Of a stretch of DNA of 12,176 nt, positions 1-6,222 are shown one piece after another. The notes under the pieces are model-generated. The model did not search any database, had not been told where the DNA came from, and saw only the letters and a list, made by a program, of their open reading frames with translations. Both the position numbers and the translations under genes were made by a program. Source of the DNA: Bacillota bacterium (GTDB taxonomy: Bacteria; Bacillota; Clostridia; Acetivibrionales; DSM-1351); the NCBI GenBank assembly GCA_023391425.1, contig JAEWAX010000116.1, positions 1 to 12,176 of the forward strand, read 5' to 3'. The first letter of the stretch is position 1; every line of letters starts with the position of its first letter.

Positions 1-2147
1 TTGCTGCTCTGAATTTTAGCGACCTTCTCGATTAATCTACCTATGGCATCTGGGCAAGACAGCACCTTTAGCCCTTTTTGACGAATAGTAGATGGGCATC
101 GTATTCCTTTTAGCTGTTCGACTATGGCCTTCACATCCATTCCAGAACGCAATGCAACAGAAACTAATCTGCTAGTTGCCTCTGATTGTGAAGGACACCC
201 TCCTGCACGGCCAGTGTTAGTAAATACTTCACATATACCATTTTCATCATAGTTAACAGTTATATATAGATTTCCACAGCCAATCTTTACCTTTTCAGTA
301 AAACCAGTTGTGATATCAGGCCTTGGCCTTGGTTCAATTCCAATACTTTTTTTATTATTTACGTCATTATTAGTATTACATGCGTCACAATAAACATTCT
401 CGCCTGCAGGCAATGGTGTATTTACATCGTCTTCCTTGCCCTTAACCTTACCAATATTCAGTACCTGCATGTCACGGCTTCCATCTCTATAAATGGTTAC
501 ACCCTTACAGTGAGTTTTATATGCAAGTGTAAACACCTCTCGTACATCATCGGTTGTAGCATCATGTCCTAAATTAACTGTCTTTGAAACTGCATTATCA
601 GTATGTCTTTGGAAAGCTGCCTGCATTTTAACATGCCATTCAGGTAATACGTCATGAGCCGTTACAAAAATATCTTGAACCTTGCTTGGTACTTCCTCTA
701 GCCCTTTAACCGTACCAACCTTAGCAATTTTTCTCATTAATTCATCGCTATAGAATTCTTCTTTTATTGCAACATCTTTGAAAACTGGATTTACCTCAAT
801 TAACTCATTGTTGTCCATAACATTTCTAATATAAGAAATTGCAAATATCGGTTCAATTCCACTTGAAACACCTGCAATCAAGCTCAAAGTACCTGTTGGA
901 GCTATTGTTGTAGTTGTCGCATTTCTTAGTTTTATACCCTTATCAACAAAAACGCTATCCTCATAATAAGGGAATACACCCTTTTGCTCAGCTAGTTCCC
1001 CCGATGCCTTTTGCGCATTTTCTTGAATAAATCCCATTACTCTATCTGCTAAATCAATAGCTTTTTGAGAATTATATGGTATTCCAATAGCACATAGCAT
1101 ATCAGCCCAACCCATTATGCCCAAACCAATTTTTCTTGTACCTCTAGTCATTTTATCAATCTCTGCTAATGGGTATTTGTTAACCTCAATAACATTATCT
1201 AGAAAATGTACAGCTTTTTTAACTGTACTAGCTAGCTTATCAAAGTCTAATTCGCTTCTATCTGCATTTAGCATATTATATAAATTAATTGATCCCAGGT
1301 TACATGCCTCAAATGGCAGTAATGGCTGCTCACCGCATGGGTTGGTACTCTCAATTTCACCTAACTTTGGTACTACATTATCTTTGTTTAATCTGTCTAT
1401 AAAAATAATACCTGGCTCACCATTCTTCCAAGCCATTTCAACTATAGTATCAAAAACCTTTTTGGCGTTTAATTTGCCTACAGGTTTCTTAGTTTTTGGG
1501 TCAACTAGTTCATATTCTAAATTGTGCTCTACTGCCTTCATAAACTCTTCAGTAATTCCAACACTCAAGTTGAAATTCGTTATTTCTGAGTTGTCCTTTT
1601 TACAGGAAATAAAGTCAAGTATATCTGGGTGATCAATTCTCAGAATGCCCATATTAGCTCCACGACGTGTACCACCTTGCTTAACTGCCTCAGTAGCTGC
1701 ATTAAAGACCTTCATAAAGCTTATTGGACCACTAGCAACTCCACCAGTTGAATTTACTGAAGCACCCTTAGGACGTAATCTAGAAAAACTAAAGCCTGTT
1801 CCACCACCACTTTTATGTATCAAAGCAGCATTTTTTATGGTCTCAAATATGCCCTCCATAGTATCTTCTATAGGTAAAACAAAGCATGCGCTCAGCTGTC
1901 CTAGCGGTCTTCCAGCATTCATAAGTGTAGGTGAGTTTGGTAGAAACTCTAAATCTGCCATCATATCAAAAAATTCCTGCTCAATTTGAACCAAGCCCTT
2001 TTTATCCGTATAATTTGCATCAGCTGAAGCAATTGCCTTTGCTACACGTCTAAACATACCCTCGCAGTCCTCGATTAAATTACCATTCTCGTCCTTTTCT
2101 AAATATCTCTTTTCCAATACTTTAATGGCATTTTCAGAAAGCTTCAT
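1..2147 (-). CDS. nrdJ: Vitamin B12-dependent (class II) ribonucleoside-diphosphate reductase, 3' end outside window
   Basis: This cytosolic enzyme reduces ribonucleotides to deoxyribonucleotides for DNA synthesis, using adenosylcobalamin to make the thiyl radical. No stop codon is reached, and 715 codons are visible. The ATG at 2147 has an AGGAG ribosome binding site at 2156-2160, 8 nt away. C88 (LSACFV) and C282 (FEACNLGS) match the redox cysteine pair. C271 in NPCGEQPLLP matches the radical cysteine of the family. The APTGT loop follows. A C-x2-C pair lies at C587/C590, and a TSCPD domain starts near residue 615 (CGNLYI from C624; SCPDAIG around C698). The zinc-binding tail usual in the family would lie beyond the window. 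No N-terminal ATP-cone is present, since the protein opens directly with the reductase domain. An NrdR-box promoter precedes it. Family assignment is very secure. Confidence 0.96.
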   Translation of the reverse strand, partial: MKLSENAIKVLEKRYLEKDENGNLIEDCEGMFRRVAKAIASADANYTDKKGLVQIEQEFFDMMADLEFLPNSPTLMNAGRPLGQLSACFVLPIEDTMEGIFETIKNAALIHKSGGGTGFSFSRLRPKGASVNSTGGVASGPISFMKVFNAATEAVKQGGTRRGANMGILRIDHPDILDFISCKKDNSEITNFNLSVGITEEFMKAVEHNLEYELVDPKTKKPVGKLNAKKVFDTIVEMAWKNGEPGIIFIDRLNKDNVVPKLGEIESTNPCGEQPLLPFEACNLGSINLYNMLNADRSELDFDKLASTVKKAVHFLDNVIEVNKYPLAEIDKMTRGTRKIGLGIMGWADMLCAIGIPYNSQKAIDLADRVMGFIQENAQKASGELAEQKGVFPYYEDSVFVDKGIKLRNATTTTIAPTGTLSLIAGVSSGIEPIFAISYIRNVMDNNELIEVNPVFKDVAIKEEFYSDELMRKIAKVGTVKGLEEVPSKVQDIFVTAHDVLPEWHVKMQAAFQRHTDNAVSKTVNLGHDATTDDVREVFTLAYKTHCKGVTIYRDGSRDMQVLNIGKVKGKEDDVNTPLPAGENVYCDACNTNNDVNNKKSIGIEPRPRPDITTGFTEKVKIGCGNLYITVNYDENGICEVFTNTGRAGGCPSQSEATSRLVSVALRSGMDVKAIVEQLKGIRCPSTIRQKGLKVLSCPDAIGRLIEKVAKIQSS

Positions 2148-2198
2148 TTGTAAATCTCCTCTCAGCAACAACTATATTTAGTGCTTAACTTCTCACCA

Positions 2199-2214
2199 AC
2201 ACAATATATTGTAT
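2199..2214 (-). promoter_or_regulatory. NrdR box 1, over the nrdJ -10 element
   Basis: On the plus strand this reads ACACAATATATTGTAT. It matches the published NrdR consensus (acaCwAtATaTwGtgt, recalled) at 15 of 16 positions and contains a perfect 12-bp palindrome, ACAATATATTGT, at 2201-2212. It overlaps the nrdJ -10 hexamer, the position expected for a repressor site. NrdR is the nucleotide-sensing repressor of ribonucleotide reductase genes. It is not encoded in this window. Confidence 0.8.
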
Positions 2215-2236
2215 CATCTTCTCTATAGCTATTCAA
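2208..2236 (-). promoter_or_regulatory. SigA-type promoter of nrdJ
   Basis: Read on the minus strand, the -35 is TTGAAT (2236-2231), followed by a 17-nt spacer and a -10 of TACAAT (2213-2208). A TG one base upstream of the -10 forms an extended -10. The predicted transcript start is near 2201, giving a leader of about 54 nt. Both NrdR boxes overlap it. Confidence 0.7.
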
Positions 2237-2246
2237 TATATGTTAA
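2231..2246 (-). promoter_or_regulatory. NrdR box 2 (degenerate), over the nrdJ -35 element
   Basis: On the plus strand this reads ATTCAATATATGTTAA. It matches the NrdR consensus at about 10 of 16 positions, with the core CAATATAT intact. It starts exactly 32 bp from box 1, close to three helical turns, which is a spacing known for tandem NrdR boxes. It would not be called alone; the spacing and position make it credible. Confidence 0.6.
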
Positions 2247-2282
2247 TGTATTTTTTATAGTCATTAAGACCTATTTTTCGCC

Positions 2283-2322
2283 AAAAAACAGGATAACCTT
2301 TTATCAATGTCATCCTGTTTTT
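2283..2322 (-). terminator. Rho-independent terminator after the lipoprotein gene
   Basis: An 11-bp perfect stem (2284-2294 with 2312-2322, core ACAGGAT/ATCCTGT) encloses a 17-nt loop. In the minus-strand transcript the stem ends in a run of six T (2288-2283). It lies about 190 bp past the lipoprotein stop codon and just upstream of the nrdJ promoter. The A-rich other arm might also allow termination on the plus strand, but no plus-strand gene needs it. Confidence 0.75.
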
Positions 2323-2341
2323 ATTAATTTAGTTCTATTAG

Positions 2342-2428
2342 TTTAGTATTATTAATTTTGTAATATTAATTTGATATATTAAATTTGATATTATTAAATT
2401 AATATTACAAATTTAGTATTATTAATTT
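2342..2428. repeat. A/T-only inverted repeat flanked by direct repeats
   Basis: A perfect 16-bp inverted repeat (TTTGTAATATTAATTT at 2357-2372 against 2396-2411) encloses 23 nt. A 17-bp direct repeat (TTTAGTATTATTAATTT) flanks it at 2342-2358 and 2412-2428. The loop holds two near-copies of AATTTGATAT. The tract falls in the 3' untranslated region of the lipoprotein transcript. It could be an RNA hairpin or simple low-complexity expansion. Confidence 0.7.
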
Positions 2429-2513
2429 AGCACAAATAATTCAGATTTTATTTATATGATTGCTACTTATTATTTTATTTTTCGTTAACTGAATTTCTTA
2501 TCTCTTTTATATG

Positions 2514-3842
2514 TTATTTCTTATTAAAATACGCTTCTTGGTACTTGTTGCTTGCATCCCAAAGTATCCATTCTTCATAACCTGCATCATACACAGCTTT
2601 AATTTGCTCTCTAACCTGCTGTGCTGAATACGTTTGGTAATAACCATTTGAGAGATACTTTGCAGTAAATGCTTGGACATATGGTCTTACCTTGGCCTTA
2701 TAACCTGGTACTACTGCAATCTTTGTCTTTGCGGATATTAATGCATTATACATTACCTTATATGGCTCCAAGTCAGGTTTAGTAAAAGCAATACCATTTA
2801 TATTTTGCCCAACACCATTGCCCATAATTCCATTAGAAGCATTAGCATAGTGCGAAGGATAAATCATAGGGCTGATACAGTAAACATCTTTACCCACTTC
2901 TTCTATCTTCTGCCCGATAGTTTCTCCATCACCCTTACTTTCAATAATAATAGCAAAAACATCTGCAGATACAGGTACTCCCATGTCTTGGTGAATTTCC
3001 TTGTCCGCCTTTGCAAGGAATCCATTTATAGCTACTGATTTAGCAGGAACATTTGTTCCATAGTTAAAATCATTCTTCTTGCCAGTAGGGAATCTCACAT
3101 AATCAAATTGAATTTCATCAAAACCCTTTGAAACAGCTTCTTTTGCAATAGCTATATTATAATCCCAAACCTCTTCATTATATGGGTTTGTCCAAGGATT
3201 TTTTCCATTTTCCAGCCATAGTGTACCCTTTGGGGTTTTTATCCCCAAATCAGCTCTATTCTTAGCTAAAGTTTTATCTCTAAAAGTAACTATACGACCT
3301 ATAACATATATCCCATTATCATGAAATTTCTTGACTAGCTTTTCTGGGTTGTAATATTTAGTTTCCTGACCATATTTTTTTACAATATCAAGATTAGATT
3401 GATAATTAAGAGAGCCGTCCTCTTTTATATCAAGAACAACTGTATTTAGCTCAGTTGTCTTTGCTAAAGCAATAATCTGATCTACTCTTGAGGTTGATCC
3501 CCCAGAAGGTCCAGTGAGATAGACAGCCTTAACCTTAATATCTTTAATACTTGGTGATAGCTGTAATCCATTCGTAGTTTGAGGTTTTTGTTCCGCTGAT
3601 GTAGAGTTTGCTGCAGTAGAATTTGAGGCTACTGCAGTAGTTGTGGCTGACTGCTGGGCTCCTTGGCTTGTAGTTGAAGCACTAGTTTCACTCTGCTGTG
3701 CGGTCTGACTAGCTGAACCTACACTAATTTCACTTGTCTTGTTAGCATCATTATTCCCACTAGATAGTGCTGTGCATGATGTAAGAAGAAAACTAGAAAG
3801 CATAGCAGTAACTACTATAGTGTTTTTTATTTTGTTATTCAT
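2514..3842 (-). CDS. Lipoprotein with a DUF4015 glycoside-hydrolase-like TIM barrel
   Basis: This is a predicted membrane-anchored surface lipoprotein of 442 residues. The signal peptide ends in lipobox LTSC, with C23 as the lipidation site. Residues 24-92 are a disordered linker rich in S, T, A and Q. From about residue 100 the sequence matches my recollection of DUF4015, a family related to glycoside hydrolase TIM barrels: AVYLTG (106-111), VVLDIKEDG (135-143), GRIVTFRD (182-189), DEIQFDYVRFP (242-252), SADVFA (292-297), SPMIYPSHY (324-332) and EWILWDAS (424-431). Acidic residues D138, E141, D247 and D294 are catalytic candidates by analogy only. No substrate can be named, though polysaccharide or cell-wall glycan is likely. 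The ATG at 3842 follows GGATGGGG. It has its own promoter and terminator, so it is probably transcribed alone. Confidence 0.88.
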   Translation of the reverse strand: MNNKIKNTIVVTAMLSSFLLTSCTALSSGNNDANKTSEISVGSASQTAQQSETSASTTSQGAQQSATTTAVASNSTAANSTSAEQKPQTTNGLQLSPSIKDIKVKAVYLTGPSGGSTSRVDQIIALAKTTELNTVVLDIKEDGSLNYQSNLDIVKKYGQETKYYNPEKLVKKFHDNGIYVIGRIVTFRDKTLAKNRADLGIKTPKGTLWLENGKNPWTNPYNEEVWDYNIAIAKEAVSKGFDEIQFDYVRFPTGKKNDFNYGTNVPAKSVAINGFLAKADKEIHQDMGVPVSADVFAIIIESKGDGETIGQKIEEVGKDVYCISPMIYPSHYANASNGIMGNGVGQNINGIAFTKPDLEPYKVMYNALISAKTKIAVVPGYKAKVRPYVQAFTAKYLSNGYYQTYSAQQVREQIKAVYDAGYEEWILWDASNKYQEAYFNKK

Positions 3843-3920
3843 AAGTACCCCATCCTAAGAATTTATTTTTATTCATTTTTCATTTGTATAAGACTAAGCA
3901 AATAAAACAATACATTAGTG

Positions 3921-3949
3921 ATTATACCGAATGGCAATAAAAAAATCAA
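3921..3949 (-). promoter_or_regulatory. SigA-type promoter of the lipoprotein gene
   Basis: On the minus strand, TTGATT (3949-3944) is followed by a 17-nt spacer and a perfect TATAAT (3926-3921). The predicted start is near 3914, about 70 nt before the ATG. It lies just downstream of the terminator of the preceding gene, which fits an independent unit. Confidence 0.72.
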
Positions 3950-3962
3950 ACACAATTATATA

Positions 3963-4004
3963 CAAAAGGCTCATTCAACTTGTATAGTTAAAATGAACCT
4001 TTTG
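3963..4004 (-). terminator. Terminator-like hairpin after the CBM3-FN3 gene
   Basis: A 13-bp stem (3963-3975 with 3992-4004, CAAAAGG/CCTTTTG at its base) encloses a 16-nt loop. The single non-Watson-Crick pair is a G-U wobble in the minus-strand RNA but a C-A mismatch in the plus-strand RNA, so the hairpin suits minus-strand transcripts. It starts about 70 nt after the stop codon. The T tract right after the stem is short (CCTTTTG), but a run of seven T follows about 20 nt later. Confidence 0.6.
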
Positions 4005-4072
4005 CCTATAGTATTCTCTTTAAATCAATTTGTATAAGTCGAAATAAAACTTTATTAATTAGATATAGACTA

Positions 4073-6076
4073 CTATTTTAATTTATCTGGTTTAACTATC
4101 ATAACATCCAAGGAAATTGGGTGTCCTAAATCATCAGCACTCTTAGTTTTAGTCTCTCCATCAATATTCCCTTGTATTGTAAAGTTTAAATTGTACAATT
4201 TATTATAATACTTATTAATGCCATCTACTAGTGCATTATTGTTTGGTGAAACCTTCAAAACGAATTCAACAGTAATGATAGTACCTGCTGTAAAGTCACC
4301 ATTAAATTCTATCGAATTATTACTTATTTTTATCTTATTATTTGGAACACCTAAAGTTTTCAATAGATATGACCCAGTTGTATCATTCTTGGAAACATAC
4401 TTTGCTTCAAGATTATTTAGTTCCTTAACTAAATTAATGGTAGGATCATTAGTATCTTGTTTAAGATGTAACCTAAATGCAACAGGAATATATGTGCCTA
4501 AAGCAAAATCAGTTTTATTTTTTTTGCTAATTATGTTATAACTCCAATCCCACTCTTTAGTACTACCATACTTAAAGATAGTTACATCAGCAATATTTGA
4601 GTCGTCACTTTGTATTTTATTATAGAAAGCAACTACCTTATAATAGCATTTTCTTCCCGTACTTTCGCTTATTGCTGGAGCTGTATCTGCATAAGTTGTT
4701 GCTGTTACTCCAGCTGCAATTTCACTGTATGTACCGTTACTGCTTAGACTTCTATATACTTTATAACTTTGTGCGTCTTTAGAAGCTGTCCAATTTAGCG
4801 TTACATCCTTGATATTAGTTAACACTGCAGTTAAGTTTGTTGGAGCACTCAAGGGAATTCCTGAAATGGTCGCCTCAGCAATATTGGAATCACTACTTCT
4901 TGCTTCATTATATACAGCAACCACCTTATAAAAATAACTTTTTGCAGTTGGATTTGTTGGTGTTGTAATATCTCTATCTACAAAAGATGTTCCAACCACT
5001 CCTGTTGCAATTGGAATGAAATTACTATTGTTATCCTCACTTCTATATACTATATAACTCTGAGCTTCCTGTGAACCAGTCCAGCTTAACTCAACATTTT
5101 GTGAATCATTATAGCTCGCTGTTAAGTCTGTTGGGGCATTCAATTTTACACCGGGTTCATTTCCCCAGATTAATTCGTCATCATAATAAACACAAATATT
5201 TTTATTTTCTTTCCAATCAGCTGCTGTAGGATCAAAGGAATAGTCATTCTGCGGATTATAGTTTCTTATATATCCGCTACCGGAGTTACACTCTTCATTA
5301 GTTAAATTTTTCTTATTAAAAGCAGGCTGAAGTTTTATACTATAGCCACAAAAAATTTTCCCATCACTTGGTAGATCTTTAAAATATGTATCGCAGTAAT
5401 AGTCTGAAACTATCAAATTCTCATTGTTTTTAGCAGCCGGTACCATTCTATTAAAATTCATAAACACAGAATTTGGTATTAAAACATCTTTTATTTGGTT
5501 GTCTTCATTAAAAGAGTAATTAGGATTTATTCTGGCATCAGAAATCTCAACTTTTTGCTGCCCTCTATTGGGATCTACGGGATTTACATTAACTGCGCTT
5601 GGTTCACCATCTACAGTATAAAAATATCTTATTTTCATTTTGCTTAAATCTAAATTTGTAGAACCAAGATTAAATATTCTCACCCAATTATAAATTCTTT
5701 CAACAGAGGTGGATGTTCCATGTTTATTAATAAACTCAAGTCTTATAACTGGTTTTCCTGTACCTCCGGTAACAGTGATAGTATCACTCTTATAATCCTG
5801 ACCACCTGGATTAATAGCTTCAGCCCTATATATATGAGATCCTATTACAGTCTCTTGAATCTCAAAGCTACCATTCTGTGTGTTGTTAAAGGTTTTAAAA
5901 TTTGCACCATCTCTGTAAATTTTTATGGTCCTACTTTGGTTTAGAGACCATGTAATAGTCACTTTACTCCCTTCACTAAGAGAACAATTTACATATGGTG
6001 CAGTAGCAAATGTAGGAATAACCATACTAATTATTACTAAAAATGTTAGGGTAATAGAAATTAATTTTTTTGGCAT
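4073..6076 (-). CDS. Secreted CBM3 and fibronectin type III protein, no catalytic domain
   Basis: This predicted extracellular protein of 667 residues probably binds cellulose or another insoluble polysaccharide. A Sec signal peptide ends near A26 (AxA at 24-26). Residues 27-105 look like a small Ig/FN3-type domain. Residues 108-309 resemble a family 3 cellulose-binding module: YNWVRIFNLGSTNLDLSKMK, then IRYFYTVDG, and a C-terminal NYNPQNDYSFDPTAADW...ELIWGNEPG. Two FN3 domains follow (312-405, 408-501), each opening APT[DN]LTA and containing AQSYxVYRS. Residues 502-667 form a domain I do not recognise. There is no glycosidase, dockerin, SLH, LPXTG or C-terminal membrane segment. The ATG at 6076 has AGGAGG at 6086-6091. 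The gene follows the pilus operon by 146 bp on the same strand, so a role in pilus-linked adhesion is plausible but unproven. Confidence 0.87.
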   Translation of the reverse strand: MPKKLISITLTFLVIISMVIPTFATAPYVNCSLSEGSKVTITWSLNQSRTIKIYRDGANFKTFNNTQNGSFEIQETVIGSHIYRAEAINPGGQDYKSDTITVTGGTGKPVIRLEFINKHGTSTSVERIYNWVRIFNLGSTNLDLSKMKIRYFYTVDGEPSAVNVNPVDPNRGQQKVEISDARINPNYSFNEDNQIKDVLIPNSVFMNFNRMVPAAKNNENLIVSDYYCDTYFKDLPSDGKIFCGYSIKLQPAFNKKNLTNEECNSGSGYIRNYNPQNDYSFDPTAADWKENKNICVYYDDELIWGNEPGVKLNAPTDLTASYNDSQNVELSWTGSQEAQSYIVYRSEDNNSNFIPIATGVVGTSFVDRDITTPTNPTAKSYFYKVVAVYNEARSSDSNIAEATISGIPLSAPTNLTAVLTNIKDVTLNWTASKDAQSYKVYRSLSSNGTYSEIAAGVTATTYADTAPAISESTGRKCYYKVVAFYNKIQSDDSNIADVTIFKYGSTKEWDWSYNIISKKNKTDFALGTYIPVAFRLHLKQDTNDPTINLVKELNNLEAKYVSKNDTTGSYLLKTLGVPNNKIKISNNSIEFNGDFTAGTIITVEFVLKVSPNNNALVDGINKYYNKLYNLNFTIQGNIDGETKTKSADDLGHPISLDVMIVKPDKLK
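4574..5143 (-). repeat. Tandem pair of FN3 domain repeats inside the CBM3 protein
   Basis: The coding segments 5143-4862 and 4855-4574 encode two homologous FN3 domains of 94 residues each. Shared landmarks are the opening APTxLTA, the WTxSxxAQSYxVYRS strand, the YxYKVVAxYN strand and the closing SDSNIAxxTI. They probably arose by duplication within the gene and act as spacers between the binding module and the C-terminal domain. Confidence 0.85.
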
Positions 6077-6105
6077 GTCCCATCCCCTCCTAAATATAAA
6101 TACAA

Positions 6106-6168
6106 ATTATAATTAATTTTTTATATGCAATACTATTATGCTATATTTTATTATGTAAAAGGATTATA
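6106..6168 (-). promoter_or_regulatory. Possible promoter region of the CBM3-FN3 gene, element unresolved
   Basis: The AT-rich gap holds several imperfect options on the minus strand. TTTACA (6159-6154) lies 18 nt from TAGTAT (6135-6130). A perfect TATAAT at 6168-6163 has only a weak TTTATT as -35. Another TATAAT at 6111-6106 has TTGCAT only 13 nt upstream and would leave almost no leader before the ribosome binding site. None is convincing, so read-through from the pilus operon remains possible. Confidence 0.3.
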
Positions 6169-6180
6169 TTTCATATAATC
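6162..6180 (-). terminator. Weak AT-rich hairpin at the end of the pilus operon
   Basis: A perfect 8-bp stem, GATTATAT/ATATAATC, with a 3-nt loop lies about 43 nt after the PilX-like stop codon. On the minus strand it is followed by CCTTTTAC. The stem contains only one G-C pair, so it would be a leaky terminator at best. It could equally be an operator-like palindrome for the next gene. Confidence 0.35.
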
Positions 6181-6222
6181 TAAAAAATAAAACATTGACG
6201 AAATATATTCCCATGAATTTGT

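Larger units (their letters stand above)
2148..2513. other. Intergenic region between the lipoprotein gene and nrdJ
   Basis: This gene-free stretch of about 366 bp holds, from low to high coordinates, the nrdJ ribosome binding site and leader, the nrdJ promoter with two NrdR boxes, the terminator at 2283-2322, and an almost pure A/T tract with inverted and direct repeats at 2342-2428. I see nothing further in 2429-2513 beyond AT-rich sequence. Confidence 0.8.

Noticed and set aside
1117..1989. Two plus-strand open frames of 171 and 114 codons
   Set aside because: They lie wholly inside nrdJ on the opposite strand, whose reading frame contains unmistakable family motifs, and their translations resemble no protein family.
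2148..2201. Cobalamin riboswitch ahead of the B12-dependent reductase
   Set aside because: The leader from the predicted start is only about 54 nt, far too short for a cobalamin riboswitch, and no B12-box-like sequence is visible.
2342..2428. CRISPR array or mobile-element ends in the repetitive A/T tract
   Set aside because: The repeats are only two copies of low-complexity A/T sequence with no regular spacers, no transposase and no target-site duplication.
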